Source: Methylacidimicrobium tartarophylax
GTDB taxonomy: Bacteria; Verrucomicrobiota; Verrucomicrobiia; Methylacidiphilales; Methylacidiphilaceae
Assembly (NCBI RefSeq): GCF_902143375.2
Contig: NZ_CABFVA020000116.1
Span: forward strand, 1-64,000
Length of the DNA: 64,000 nt
Reading direction: 5' to 3'
The position numbers and the translations under genes were made by a program. Positions 11,647 to 20,148 of this stretch are shown here, piece by piece; the stretch's first letter is position 1, and every line of letters begins with the position of its first letter. The notes below the pieces were generated by a model. It saw only the letters and a program-made list of their open reading frames with translations, had not been told where the DNA came from and made no database searches.

Positions 11647-11684
11647 ACGTCGCCCCCTTGCCGAAGCGCTGAGGGGAAGCAGGC

Positions 11685-13400
11685 TTACGAACGGCTGATT
11701 TGCGAGGCGGAGACCGGGGCGACTCTCCCACGTTCGTCCGCCCGCCGCTTCCACCAAGCCCAGGAACACCAGAGGGCGAAGAGGAGTTGGGCCAGAGCAA
11801 AGCCGGCTACGGGGCCGACCGCACCGCTGCCGAAGCCATAGCTGTGCAGACCCTTGCCCAGCACATAGTTGACTCCGTACCAGGCCATCAGAACGCTCAG
11901 GAAGCAGAGGACGGAGCCGATGGCGAGGCCGAACTCGCCCCACCAGCCGGCGATGCGTCCGTGAAGCAGGGCCAGGTAGCAGAGGAGCGACACCAGAGCC
12001 CAAGTCTCTTTCGGATCCCAATCCCAAAAGCGGCCCCAGGAATAATTGGCCCAAACCGCCCCAAGCACGACCCCGGCCGCAAGGAAGAAGACGCCGATCT
12101 GCAGACAGCGGTAGATATATTGTGTGAGAATGGGCTCCTGCCGCTTTTTGTCCGGAGCTTGCCGCAACCATCTCCATAGATAGAGATCTCCCAATCCGAG
12201 CGCCAAGCCGAAGGCAGCGTAGCTCAACGTGACGCTCAGGACGTGGACCGTGAGCCAAAAGTTATTCCGGAGAACCGGGACCAAGGGCTGGAGAGAGGGA
12301 TCGAAAATCAGGGGCTGGGTTTGAACGAAAAGAAGGCAGAGAACCGCAATCGGCATCGCGGCCAGAAGAAGATAGCGGGAGCGGTAGACCGCTTCGAGCA
12401 GGAGCGCGAACAGGACGACTCCGAAGGCCACCCAGATCACCGACTCGTACATGTTCGTGACCGGCGGCCGGCCGGCCAGCAAGATTCGACAGGCAAAGCC
12501 GTAGATCTGGAAGAGAAGACCGGTCAAAGCCAAGCCCCATCCAGCGAAATAGCCGAGCCGGCGCCCCCATGCGCTGGTCAAAGCAAGACAAATCGCCGCC
12601 GCGGCGTAGCAGATCCAGGCCCATCGCCAAGGTTGGAGTTCGCGATAGGCTTCCTCGAAGCGGAGCTTCCCCGCCTCGGGGTAGCGGGCAGGGCTTAGGC
12701 TCCGCAGCTCCTCTGCCAGGGCCAAGGCGGCGGTGCCGGCTTCCGCATGTTTGCCGGAGAGCACGGCGGCCCGCATCTTGTCCCAAGACTCCTCCAATTT
12801 CGTCGTGACCTCGACCGGGTAGACCGCCTTCGCTTCGGCGAGCGTAAGCCACTTCTTCTCTGTTCCCGCCGGCTCGGGAACGATCGTCAAGGCGCTACCG
12901 GAAACAATACGCGAGAAAAGATCCATTCGATCCGTCAGCCCGCGCACGGCTCGTTCGATCTGAGCCTGGGATGAGTCCTCCCCCTCGGCCGATCTCCCAC
13001 TGGCTCCTAAGCGGAGCACGAGAGCCCGCAAGGCCGGATTGCTGCTCAATTCGTCATAGGAAAAGCGTGTCCGCGAGGGGGGAAGGCCGAGGGCCTCCCG
13101 CAGGATCGGCTCGCCGACCAGAAGGATGGGCTCCTTTTCCCATCCATCGGGGGAGAGCCAAAGGGAGAGCAGGAGAGGCAGCGCCTCCATCTTCCCCCGA
13201 TCGGGTAGGGCGACACTCTGTTTGCCGGTGAGCAGAAGACAGCTTTCGCTGGCAAAACTCGTCAGCGGTTTCTTTCTTCCATGATCTTGAACGGCGATTT
13301 GCGCGAAGTCCCGTTCCCAGGCGGTCTTGGCCCCCGCCGAGGAGGAGCAAATCGCCCAGAAAGAGAGAAAACAAGAAAAAGAGAGGAGAACGGCACGCAT
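11685..13400 (-). CDS. ccsA: Cytochrome c biogenesis protein CcsA with large N-terminal domain
   Basis: 571 residues. A signal-like helix (1-24) leads a soluble domain of about 230 residues, followed by roughly eight to ten membrane helices. Near residues 450-467 lies the heme-handling WWD motif (SWGRFWDWDPKETW), with conserved His residues in flanking loops (VHVLSVTLSY, LHGRIAGWWG, LHSYG). CcsA with ResB/CcsB exports heme and attaches it to CXXCH apocytochromes (System II). The extra N-terminal part may stand in for ResB, which is not in the window. It faces ribBA across a 197-base AT-richer spacer. Confidence 0.85.
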   Translation of the reverse strand: MRAVLLSFSCFLSFWAICSSSAGAKTAWERDFAQIAVQDHGRKKPLTSFASESCLLLTGKQSVALPDRGKMEALPLLLSLWLSPDGWEKEPILLVGEPILREALGLPPSRTRFSYDELSSNPALRALVLRLGASGRSAEGEDSSQAQIERAVRGLTDRMDLFSRIVSGSALTIVPEPAGTEKKWLTLAEAKAVYPVEVTTKLEESWDKMRAAVLSGKHAEAGTAALALAEELRSLSPARYPEAGKLRFEEAYRELQPWRWAWICYAAAAICLALTSAWGRRLGYFAGWGLALTGLLFQIYGFACRILLAGRPPVTNMYESVIWVAFGVVLFALLLEAVYRSRYLLLAAMPIAVLCLLFVQTQPLIFDPSLQPLVPVLRNNFWLTVHVLSVTLSYAAFGLALGLGDLYLWRWLRQAPDKKRQEPILTQYIYRCLQIGVFFLAAGVVLGAVWANYSWGRFWDWDPKETWALVSLLCYLALLHGRIAGWWGEFGLAIGSVLCFLSVLMAWYGVNYVLGKGLHSYGFGSGAVGPVAGFALAQLLFALWCSWAWWKRRADERGRVAPVSASQISRS

Positions 13401-13597
13401 CGGTTTGCGCCGAGATTAATCATCGAATATATAGTAAGCAATCTCGCGATAGAGAGAAAAATCTCCTTGTCATGGGCAATTCTTTCGGCTGCTCCGTCTT
13501 TTTGTCTCCCTTATTATGCAATACGCGGTCGACTGCCCGAAGGGCGTTTTCGGCACCTTGACCGCCGGCTCAAGCCTGGTCGATCCCCTTATCCCCT
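13401..13597. promoter_or_regulatory. Divergent intergenic region between ccsA and ribBA
   Basis: A 197-base spacer between divergently transcribed genes, with an AT-rich core (about 13415-13445, including ATTAATCATCGAATATATAG) unlike the surrounding GC-rich DNA. It must hold both promoters. I looked for the conserved elements of an FMN riboswitch ahead of ribBA and did not see them. Confidence 0.5.
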
Positions 13598-14857
13598 ATG
13601 ACCCATTCCTCCTTCTCTTCGATTGAACAAGTGCTCGACGATCTTCGCCAAGGAAAGTTGGTGATCGTCGTCGACGATGAGGATCGAGAGAACGAAGGAG
13701 ACTTCGTCGCATCCGCACAGCTCTGCTCGCCGGAGACGATCAATTTCATGGCCCAGCATGGCAGGGGGTTGATTTGCGTGCCCATCACCCGGGAACGGGC
13801 GGACGAGCTCAGCCTGGCTTGGATGGTTGCTCCGCAGCAGAACACGGCTCTCCAGGGGACTCCCTTCACCGTTTCGGTCGACTACACGATCGGTACCCGA
13901 ACCGGGATTTCAGCGGCCGACCGGGCCCAGACGGTTCGTGCCTTGGCCGATCCCCATGCGGTGCCTGCCCACTTTTGCCGGCCGGGCCATATCTTTCCGC
14001 TCCGGGCAGCCGAGGGAGGGGTGCTCCGGCGCGCAGGGCATACCGAGGCGGCCGTGGATCTCATGCGGTTGGCTGGGCTTTTCCCTGCGGGAGTGCTGGT
14101 CGAAATTTTGAACGCAGACGGAACGATGGCCCGAGTACCCGACCTCCTTCGCGTGGCTTCCGAGTTCCATCTGAACATTGTCACGATCAAGAGTCTGATC
14201 GCCTACCGATTGCGGACAGAGTCGCTGGTAGAAAAGGCCATTACCGTGTCTCTACCGACCGTCTTCGGCCATTTTTCCCTGACCGCCTTTCGGGACGTAC
14301 TGACCGGGCAGGAACATCTGGCGCTCACGAAGGGGACTTGGTCTCCGGAGGAAGCCGTGCTGACTCGGGTCCACTCGGAGTGCCTGACCGGAGACGTGTT
14401 TCATTCGTTGCGCTGCGATTGCGGGGAGCAGCTCGCGCTTGCATTAGCGCGAATCGAGCAGGAGGGGAAAGGGGCTCTCCTTTATTTGCGACAAGAGGGC
14501 AGGGGGATCGGCCTGCTGAACAAGCTGATGAGCTATAAGCTTCAGGAGGCGGGGCTCGACACCGTGGAGGCGAACGTCGCCCTTGCTTTCGCCCCGGACA
14601 ACCGGGATTACGGGATCGGCTGCCAGATTCTTCGCGCCTTAGGCGTGCATCGCCTGCGGCTTCTGACGAATAATCCAATCAAGCGGATCGGGATCGAAGG
14701 GTATGGGCTGGAAATCGTGGAGCGCATTCCTCTCCATGGGGAGCCGAACCAGTACAACCGGCGCTATTTGCAAGCCAAGGTGGACAAGCTCGGTCATCTC
14801 ATCCCGAATGCGCTCTTCGAGGGGCTTCCTCCCGACGCAAAACTCACCGATGGTTGA
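13598..14857 (+). CDS. ribBA: Bifunctional DHBP synthase / GTP cyclohydrolase II
   Basis: 419 residues. The N-terminal half is RibB (3,4-dihydroxy-2-butanone-4-phosphate synthase), with the metal-binding [11 protein letters not shown] and the [26 protein letters not shown] region. The C-terminal half is RibA, with the zinc-binding [34 protein letters not shown] and [15 protein letters not shown]. It supplies both branches of riboflavin synthesis. The RibA half keeps its Zn Cys residues and Arg/Tyr active-site positions, so both activities are expected. Confidence 0.95.
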   Translation: MTHSSFSSIEQVLDDLRQGKLVIVVDDEDRENEGDFVASAQLCSPETINFMAQHGRGLICVPITRERADELSLAWMVAPQQNTALQGTPFTVSVDYTIGTRTGISAADRAQTVRALADPHAVPAHFCRPGHIFPLRAAEGGVLRRAGHTEAAVDLMRLAGLFPAGVLVEILNADGTMARVPDLLRVASEFHLNIVTIKSLIAYRLRTESLVEKAITVSLPTVFGHFSLTAFRDVLTGQEHLALTKGTWSPEEAVLTRVHSECLTGDVFHSLRCDCGEQLALALARIEQEGKGALLYLRQEGRGIGLLNKLMSYKLQEAGLDTVEANVALAFAPDNRDYGIGCQILRALGVHRLRLLTNNPIKRIGIEGYGLEIVERIPLHGEPNQYNRRYLQAKVDKLGHLIPNALFEGLPPDAKLTDG

Positions 14858-15614
14858 GTTTCCTTCCGTGGATTCTTTCTATTCCTTCCGGAGCCGTTGG
14901 TCCGGCTGGCTGGGCCCGGCGCTACTCTCGGCCCTCCTGCTCCTAAGCGGAATTCCTCAACTGCCGGCGCAGGAACCCACGCAACAGGAGTGGATCGTGA
15001 TCAGCGGTGGACCGGCGCTTCGATTTTTCGAACACGGCAAAACCGATTCACACGACAAGTATTGGGGCAACTTCATTCGGGCGGCCGTTGCCCGACTCGA
15101 GCAGTTGCAGTTGCAGGCGCAAGGAAGGTCGGGAATCACCATAACATGGCTCGTCTATCGACCGGCCTACGCCTCTCGCGGCCAGGAAGAGAAGCTCGAC
15201 ATCCTCCGCAACATCGTCGACCAGGCAAATGAATTGAAACTCGCTCTCCTCTGGTTCGACAGCACCGAGCAGCTCGTCAACTACATGAATGCCGGACATG
15301 ATCGGAAAGTCATGCCGATTGGGAGCCTGGATTATTTCGGCCATGCGAATCGAGCCTGCTTGATGTTCGACTACAGCACCTATTTTGACAACATGTCGAA
15401 GGGATACCTTCATGAGAAGGATCTGCGTCAGATCGAGCGGAAGGCGTTTCTCCGGCGGGCAACGGTGAAAAGCTGGGGCTGCCACACAGGGGAGGACTTT
15501 TCTCTCTGGTGGAAGCGACGGTTCGGGCTTCCCATGGTCGGCGCCGTGGGGCGCACGGACTATGCCACGGCAAGCCTGCCGTATCTGTCCAAGGGAGCGA
15601 AGTGGACCCAGTGA
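14850..15614 (+). CDS. Secreted protein of unknown function with His/Cys dyad
   Basis: 254 residues. The N-terminus has a hydrophobic signal segment (about 20-40, ending PQLPAQEP). The mature part alternates hydrophobic strands and helices: EWIVISGGP, then [40 protein letters not shown] and [18 protein letters not shown]. His165 (FGHA) and Cys211 (WGCHTGE) sit after hydrophobic strands, a spacing that recalls clan CD (caspase/gingipain/CHAT) cysteine peptidases; that is inference, not a recognised family. The ATG overlaps the ribBA stop by eight bases, and the next gene overlaps this stop, so the three are probably cotranslated. Confidence 0.7.
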   Translation: MVEFPSVDSFYSFRSRWSGWLGPALLSALLLLSGIPQLPAQEPTQQEWIVISGGPALRFFEHGKTDSHDKYWGNFIRAAVARLEQLQLQAQGRSGITITWLVYRPAYASRGQEEKLDILRNIVDQANELKLALLWFDSTEQLVNYMNAGHDRKVMPIGSLDYFGHANRACLMFDYSTYFDNMSKGYLHEKDLRQIERKAFLRRATVKSWGCHTGEDFSLWWKRRFGLPMVGAVGRTDYATASLPYLSKGAKWTQ

Positions 15615-16252
15615 TCCTCGCCCGCCGCTCTCTCTCGCTGGGCGGCCTTCTCTCCTCTCTCCTTTTGCTTTCCTTGGCGCACGGAGAGGAGCTCCCTTCG
15701 CAAGCGACTCCACCACCCGCGCCGGTTCTCCCTTCGGCAAATCCGAGCGATGCGTCCGCCACTCCGGCCGGCGAAGCCGTCGCATCCGCGCAACCCGTCC
15801 TGCCGCCTCCGCAGCAGGCCCCGGAACCATTGACTCCACCAGCGGGCGTGCAGGTCGAGGAGTTTGTCGGACACCGTTCGTACGACAAGGATGGAAGTGG
15901 ATGGGGTTGGGTAAAACGTGCCAATGAGCCCTGGTCGGCCGCCAAATGGGTCGTATTCGAGGAGACTCCCGGAGGCGTTGTCGCGCCGTGGAGACTGCTG
16001 AATAAAAAACGGACCGCTGATCAGGACTTTGACTATCGCCTGCGCGGCTATGTCGCTCCGTTCTCCGTATACGACCCCCATACCGACGAATTTTTGGCCG
16101 TGTTCGTTCCCGAGCGCGTGGAACCGATCGGCCGGGCGGCAGCTCCGCCGGAGCACCCTGGACCTCCCTTCCATCGAGTACGGGTTCCCGACTTAACCTC
16201 CTCAGTATTCGTGACCGACCCGAACATTCAAGCGCCCACCCCCTTTCGCTGA
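15602..16252 (+). CDS. Secreted proline-rich protein of unknown function
   Basis: About 216 residues. Signal peptide in the first 30 (LGGLLSSLLLLSLAHG), then a Pro/Ala-rich linker (about 35-85) and a C-terminal domain with Trp/Tyr-rich strands (GSGWGWVKRANEPWSAAKW, DFDYRLRGYVAPFSVYDP). No family recognised. GTG 15602 overlaps the previous gene; GTG 15611, overlapping its TGA as GTGA, is an equally good start. Probably partnered with the upstream secreted protein. A GC-rich hairpin follows directly. Confidence 0.65.
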   Translation: MDPVILARRSLSLGGLLSSLLLLSLAHGEELPSQATPPPAPVLPSANPSDASATPAGEAVASAQPVLPPPQQAPEPLTPPAGVQVEEFVGHRSYDKDGSGWGWVKRANEPWSAAKWVVFEETPGGVVAPWRLLNKKRTADQDFDYRLRGYVAPFSVYDPHTDEFLAVFVPERVEPIGRAAAPPEHPGPPFHRVRVPDLTSSVFVTDPNIQAPTPFR

Positions 16253-16255
16253 TGG

Positions 16256-16274
16256 GCGAGCCCTGCAGGCTCGC
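16256..16274. terminator. Hairpin between convergent genes
   Basis: GCGAGCC at 16256-16262 pairs perfectly with GGCTCGC at 16268-16274 around a five-base loop. It lies in the 21-base gap between the ends of the plus-strand secreted-protein gene and the minus-strand lipoprotein gene, so it could stop transcription from both sides. There is no clean T-tract. Confidence 0.45.
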
Positions 16275-16765
16275 TATCCCCGTTTCCCTTCCCCCGGCTC
16301 TTCTTTCTTGCTCCAGCTTCCATCGGGCATCTGGACATATTCCCCGGGGAAAGCGTCGTCCTGCCACCGCTCTCCGTAGTGCGCCTCCACCCGGGATAGG
16401 CTTTCGCCCTGCTTTCTGGCCTCGGCCGAATAGAAAAGATAGCGGGATCGATTCTCTTCCTCGACGATTCGCACCGCATAGGAGCGGTAGGCGCTTTCCT
16501 GCGGTTCGGCGACGAATTGGAGATACCCGTTTCTGGTCTCCCCGATGATGCGGGCGTTCTTCAAGGACTGCACCTCCGCCATCCGCATTCGTCTTCTCTG
16601 CTGCAGATTGCTCGCCGGGGCTCGGGCCCCGGATTGCAGAGGCGGACTCCGGATCTCCGTATCCAAGTCGACGTCGAAGAACAGAGGCTGGGAAGATCGG
16701 AGCTGGAGCTGAGCGCAAGCGCTCAACGCGACGAGCAGGGGAAGGGTGAAGAGCAGCTTGCTCAA
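16274..16765 (-). CDS. DUF1318 (YdbL-like) lipoprotein
   Basis: 163 residues. A lipoprotein signal LLVALSAC places the acyl-Cys at about residue 16. The core has the YdbL/DUF1318 pattern RMAEVQSLKNARIIGETRNGYLQF, then segments with conserved Arg/Glu/Tyr and a Trp-rich end (GERWQDDAFPGEYVQM). Exported and probably membrane anchored; the function of DUF1318 is unknown. The only plausible start in frame just before the signal is TTG at 16765; the frame extends further upstream, but that part has no start near the signal and overlaps the Nudix gene. Confidence 0.7.
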   Translation of the reverse strand: MSKLLFTLPLLVALSACAQLQLRSSQPLFFDVDLDTEIRSPPLQSGARAPASNLQQRRRMRMAEVQSLKNARIIGETRNGYLQFVAEPQESAYRSYAVRIVEEENRSRYLFYSAEARKQGESLSRVEAHYGERWQDDAFPGEYVQMPDGSWSKKEEPGEGKRG

Positions 16766-16806
16766 CCTCGCCGGATCGCTTCGTTCACGACGCGTCCGAC
16801 AACGCC

Positions 16807-17370
16807 TTACCTCGCCGCACGGAGGAGAAATTGGTGTCGTAGTCGGCTCCACAGGTGAACGAACACCGGGGAAAAAAGATCCGGGCCAACACGAATTTCC
16901 CTTTCCAGATCGGGGATCCCGAGGAATCGCCCTTCGGAGATCTCCTCCGGATCCAGACGGAAAGGTCCGTCGGATTCCCCAAGATAGACCCAGACAAACT
17001 CGTTGCCGGTTTCTCGCTGCGCGTCGAGCTTGCAGACCGGCCGAAGAGAAATCGGGTGGGTGAGACCGAGTTCCTCGCCGAGCTCTCTCCTGGCGGCCTG
17101 CTCGTAGGTCTCCCCCGCGTGGAGATGGCCGCTGCAGGAAGAATCCCAAACCCCGGGATTGAGATCCTTCGCAAGCGAGCGTTTTTGCAAAAAGATCTCT
17201 CCTCGCGCATTGAAGAGGAGCGCGTGAACCGCGCGGTGGCGCAGTCCGTCCCGGTGAACACACGCACGGGTCTTTTGTCCGACGACGCGGTCTGCGGCAT
17301 CCACAATATCGAAAAGCTCCGGGAGACCGTTCAACCTTTCACCCTTTCGTCCGCCGTTCCCTCCTTCCAT
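16807..17370 (-). CDS. Nudix hydrolase
   Basis: 187 residues. The Nudix box is complete: GHLHAGETYEQAARRELGEE, matching the G-x5-E-x7-RE-U-x-EE-x-G-U rule with the metal-binding Glu residues. The N-terminal part (LFDIVDAADRVVGQKTR, then HRAVHALLFN) resembles the YfcD/IPP-isomerase-like branch. Substrate unknown; a nucleotide-sugar, isoprenoid or oxidised-nucleotide diphosphate is possible. The neighbouring DUF1318 lipoprotein gene starts about 40 bases downstream. Confidence 0.85.
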   Translation of the reverse strand: MEGGNGGRKGERLNGLPELFDIVDAADRVVGQKTRACVHRDGLRHRAVHALLFNARGEIFLQKRSLAKDLNPGVWDSSCSGHLHAGETYEQAARRELGEELGLTHPISLRPVCKLDAQRETGNEFVWVYLGESDGPFRLDPEEISEGRFLGIPDLEREIRVGPDLFSPVFVHLWSRLRHQFLLRAAR

Positions 17371-17460
17371 GCCCCTTTTTCCCCTTCAAGGCAAGATCCT
17401 CCCCTTGGGCGACCCGGTTTTTGCTTCCTCCGGTTCCCGGAAGGCAGAATGTCCGCCTGC

Positions 17461-19008
17461 TTATCCTTTGCCAAGATCGCCATTTTGATCGGAAAGGCCC
17501 TCGATTCGACGGCGCTCTTCCAGGCGCCGTAAGGCGCCTTGCAGGCGAGATCGGGACGGGGAGGGGGGACTGCCGCCCGCGCTAGGAGCGGAAGGGCTTC
17601 TTACCGGATTCTCCTGCACTGGGTCGGAAAAGCCGGTGCGGGAGGGGGGCGGGGAAGCGGACACTTCCAAGACAAGCGTCTGCGCCTCGGAAGATCGGGT
17701 CTGCCGCAAGGGAGAAAAGTTCCACAGACGCACCGCCATTCCGCAAAGGACAGCACCCAGGGCGGAGAGCAGGAGGGTACAGAGAGGAAGGGTGAGACCC
17801 ACGAAGAAAAAGGTGACGACGGAGACGGCGACCAGAGAAGCGAAGAGAATGGCAATGGCCGAGATGGCGCCGAGGACAGGAAGCCTGACGAAAAGTCGCG
17901 CCCCCCAAAGGCAGAAGGCAAAAGCCATCACGGCGGCGAGAAACCAGGGAAGCGGACGGATCAGATCTCCTTCGACGATCTGTCGGGTAATCTGCATCTG
18001 GAGTTCCACGGGCGTCATGGGCCCCAACGGAGTCACCATTTTCGGAACGATTGCTCCATCGGTCACGCCGATCCAGACCTGCCTCCCGCGAAGAAGGGGA
18101 AGCTCGTCTTCGCTCAACCGTCCTCGGGATGCCTGATTGGCAGAAACGAGATAACTATCGTAATCCACGCGCGGGATGGTCTTCGGGGAGTGGCGATAGC
18201 GCAGGGCGATCCGCCCCTCGGCATCCACGGGAATCGTCCGGAGTCGCTTCCCATGCCGGTCGCGAAGGATGATGGCGTGACCCAAGCGCACGGTCGCCTG
18301 GGCCAGATCCGCCCCGAGGTAGACGGCCCCCGCCTGCAGCGCCAGAGAGGGAACCAGTGCCTCCTTGACTCGGAAGACCAACGGGAGAGAGCGGACCTCC
18401 TCGGAGCCGACATCGAGATTGGCTAACCCGACGGGGCTTGCGCCGGCAAAGGTTGCTCCCGGCCAGATCACGGAGCGATACTCTGTCAAGTCGCTGAGCT
18501 TGGCCGCGCCCGGAAGGCGCATCGCCCTGGGGGGGAGCGGTTCCCCCTGCTGCTCGCCCAACAGCGCATCCGCCGCGAAACAGACATGCTCCATGCGCCG
18601 GACAAGAGAGGCAAACGTCTGATCGAAGGAGCTCATCTTCGTCCCGTTTTCACTCAAGAGAACCTCGAAGACGACGCTCTGAGGAATCTGTTCCAGCAGT
18701 CCGCGCAGGCAAAGGGCGTATTCGAGCCGAGGCCATGGCCAGGGCCGGTCGGCCGGAATGTGGTCGATGGCGATGAGAGCGAAGTGGCTGCTCTTCGAAT
18801 CGGAAGCGGGAATCTCTTCCCAGCGGGCGACCTTCTCCTCCCATCCTGACAGGATGCCCTGATAGGCAAAGAGCGTCAGAAGAACGCACCAGAGGGAGGC
18901 CAGCAGCCCCGCAACCCGAAGGCTCCTTTTCTCGTGCGGCGGCAATCCGGACCTTGCCGGAGACGGAGAACCCTGGTCAGTTTGCATCGGGCAGTTTTTC
19001 CCATCCAC
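17461..19008 (-). CDS. CHASE2-domain membrane protein without output domain
   Basis: 515 residues. One N-terminal membrane helix (about 29-52), a periplasmic CHASE2-like domain of about 280 residues (FALIAIDHIPADRPWPWPR; QVWIGVTDGAIVPKMVTPLG), then three closely spaced helices (about 355-430), the usual CHASE2 topology. CHASE2 normally feeds a cytoplasmic cyclase, kinase or diguanylate cyclase; here only about 80 residues of Ser/Pro-rich, Arg-rich tail follow. The start overlaps the J-domain gene upstream by 32 bases (ATG 19008) or 11 bases (ATG 18987). Confidence 0.75.
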   Translation of the reverse strand: MDGKNCPMQTDQGSPSPARSGLPPHEKRSLRVAGLLASLWCVLLTLFAYQGILSGWEEKVARWEEIPASDSKSSHFALIAIDHIPADRPWPWPRLEYALCLRGLLEQIPQSVVFEVLLSENGTKMSSFDQTFASLVRRMEHVCFAADALLGEQQGEPLPPRAMRLPGAAKLSDLTEYRSVIWPGATFAGASPVGLANLDVGSEEVRSLPLVFRVKEALVPSLALQAGAVYLGADLAQATVRLGHAIILRDRHGKRLRTIPVDAEGRIALRYRHSPKTIPRVDYDSYLVSANQASRGRLSEDELPLLRGRQVWIGVTDGAIVPKMVTPLGPMTPVELQMQITRQIVEGDLIRPLPWFLAAVMAFAFCLWGARLFVRLPVLGAISAIAILFASLVAVSVVTFFFVGLTLPLCTLLLSALGAVLCGMAVRLWNFSPLRQTRSSEAQTLVLEVSASPPPSRTGFSDPVQENPVRSPSAPSAGGSPPSPSRSRLQGALRRLEERRRIEGLSDQNGDLGKG

Positions 19009-19966
19009 GATCCCGCTTCGCAGGAAACATCCGTTCCAACTCTCGTTCCCACCGCCGGACTCGATATTTCAGGGTGCGTGCTTCCTTCTTTGCCTCGGCG
19101 ATTCGCGTCCGAAGCCAGGCCTCGACTTTCGGTCCCGTCGTCTTCTCCCACGCGCCTCGTCCGCAGCCCCATGCCAAATCTTTTCGATAATTTCCGAGTT
19201 CTTGAAGCAAGCGTGCCAGGGTCTTCTCCGCTTGCGAGACCCTTTCGGCCAGCCAGGAAAGCGTTTCTCCTTCGACCATGGCGCTGTCGTCCTGGAGGCA
19301 CATGGACTCCAATAGCTCGAGGTCACCCGCCTGATAGGCGAGTTGTACGGCCCTCCACTGCTCCATCTGCTTCCCATCTCCCGCCCCATTCACGTCCGGA
19401 TGGAGTCTTCTGGCCATGATCCGGTATGCCTTTTTCAGCCGCCTCCGCCTCTCCCCGGTCTCCCCGGCCTCTCGGATTGCCCAATCGAGGCACCCGCCCT
19501 TCGAATCCTTCGGCGATTCGGGTGTCTGCGACGGGCGCCCGGAGGAGCGCCTCTCCAACAGATGACGATAAGCCAAGGCAGGACCTTGCTCTTTGAGGCA
19601 GCTCATCGACTCGACCTCGAAGACAAGCCGTCGGAGTGCATGGAGACATTCTTCCGCTCGCGCAAGTTCCCGCGCCAATCGGGGAAACTGCTTTTGGGTC
19701 CAGCAACGGAAGCGCTCTCGTTCGCCGGATAGAAACGCATGGATGCGCGCGCGTACCCGGCCAAGCCGTTTCTGGATCCGCCGATAGCGCCTTTCCCAGT
19801 CTTTGCGGATCGATGCCTCCTCTATGAGCAAGAGGGAGCGACAGGGCGGGGAGAGCGGCCGGGAAGACCGAATTCGGAAGCGGGACCGTCGCAAAGAGGA
19901 GCCGCCGTTGTACAAGTTTGCTGGATCCTCCGTCTGCCAGCCTAAGCCGAAGAGGTCCCTCCACAA
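18977..19966 (-). CDS. J-domain-containing protein (DnaJ-like)
   Basis: About 329 residues, strongly basic and predicted mostly helical. A J-domain core lies in the middle: RRRRLKKAYRIMARRLHPDV with HPD at residues 189-191, followed by WRAVQLAYQAG, the helix III equivalent. The usual N-terminal J-helix (xYYxxLG) is not recognisable, and two coiled-coil-like regions flank the core (about 55-125 and 235-315). It is not canonical DnaJ: no Gly/Phe region or Zn fingers. It probably recruits DnaK to a specific client. Gene overlap links it to the CHASE2 protein. The N-terminal start is not certain. Confidence 0.7.
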   Translation of the reverse strand: MWRDLFGLGWQTEDPANLYNGGSSLRRSRFRIRSSRPLSPPCRSLLLIEEASIRKDWERRYRRIQKRLGRVRARIHAFLSGERERFRCWTQKQFPRLARELARAEECLHALRRLVFEVESMSCLKEQGPALAYRHLLERRSSGRPSQTPESPKDSKGGCLDWAIREAGETGERRRRLKKAYRIMARRLHPDVNGAGDGKQMEQWRAVQLAYQAGDLELLESMCLQDDSAMVEGETLSWLAERVSQAEKTLARLLQELGNYRKDLAWGCGRGAWEKTTGPKVEAWLRTRIAEAKKEARTLKYRVRRWERELERMFPAKRDRGWEKLPDAN

Positions 19967-20148
19967 GGAAGTGGATTCGCTCGGACGGCTGCTCGGCGCT
20001 GGGAAAGAAGCCGCCTCCGCCTGAGTTCGAGGCGCCAGAGACCGCTAGGCGTACGTTCTAAACAGTGCCATCCTGCCATGAGAGCCACGGTCGACATGCT
20101 CGGTCCGTTTGACGCCGAAGCGCCAAACGCGCATGCTCTTCCCAGCTT

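Noticed and set aside
11647-11684. A terminator between convergent argH and ccsA
   Set aside because: The CCCCT...AGGGG pairing is only five bases long with mismatches and no T-run, too weak to list.
13401-13597. An FMN riboswitch ahead of ribBA
   Set aside because: The conserved core elements could not be found, and the spacer is AT-rich rather than structured.
15048-16718. A 556-residue open frame on the minus strand
   Set aside because: It runs antisense to two coding genes with signal peptides and clear domain patterns; its product is Arg/Pro/Gly-rich, typical of a shadow in GC-rich DNA.
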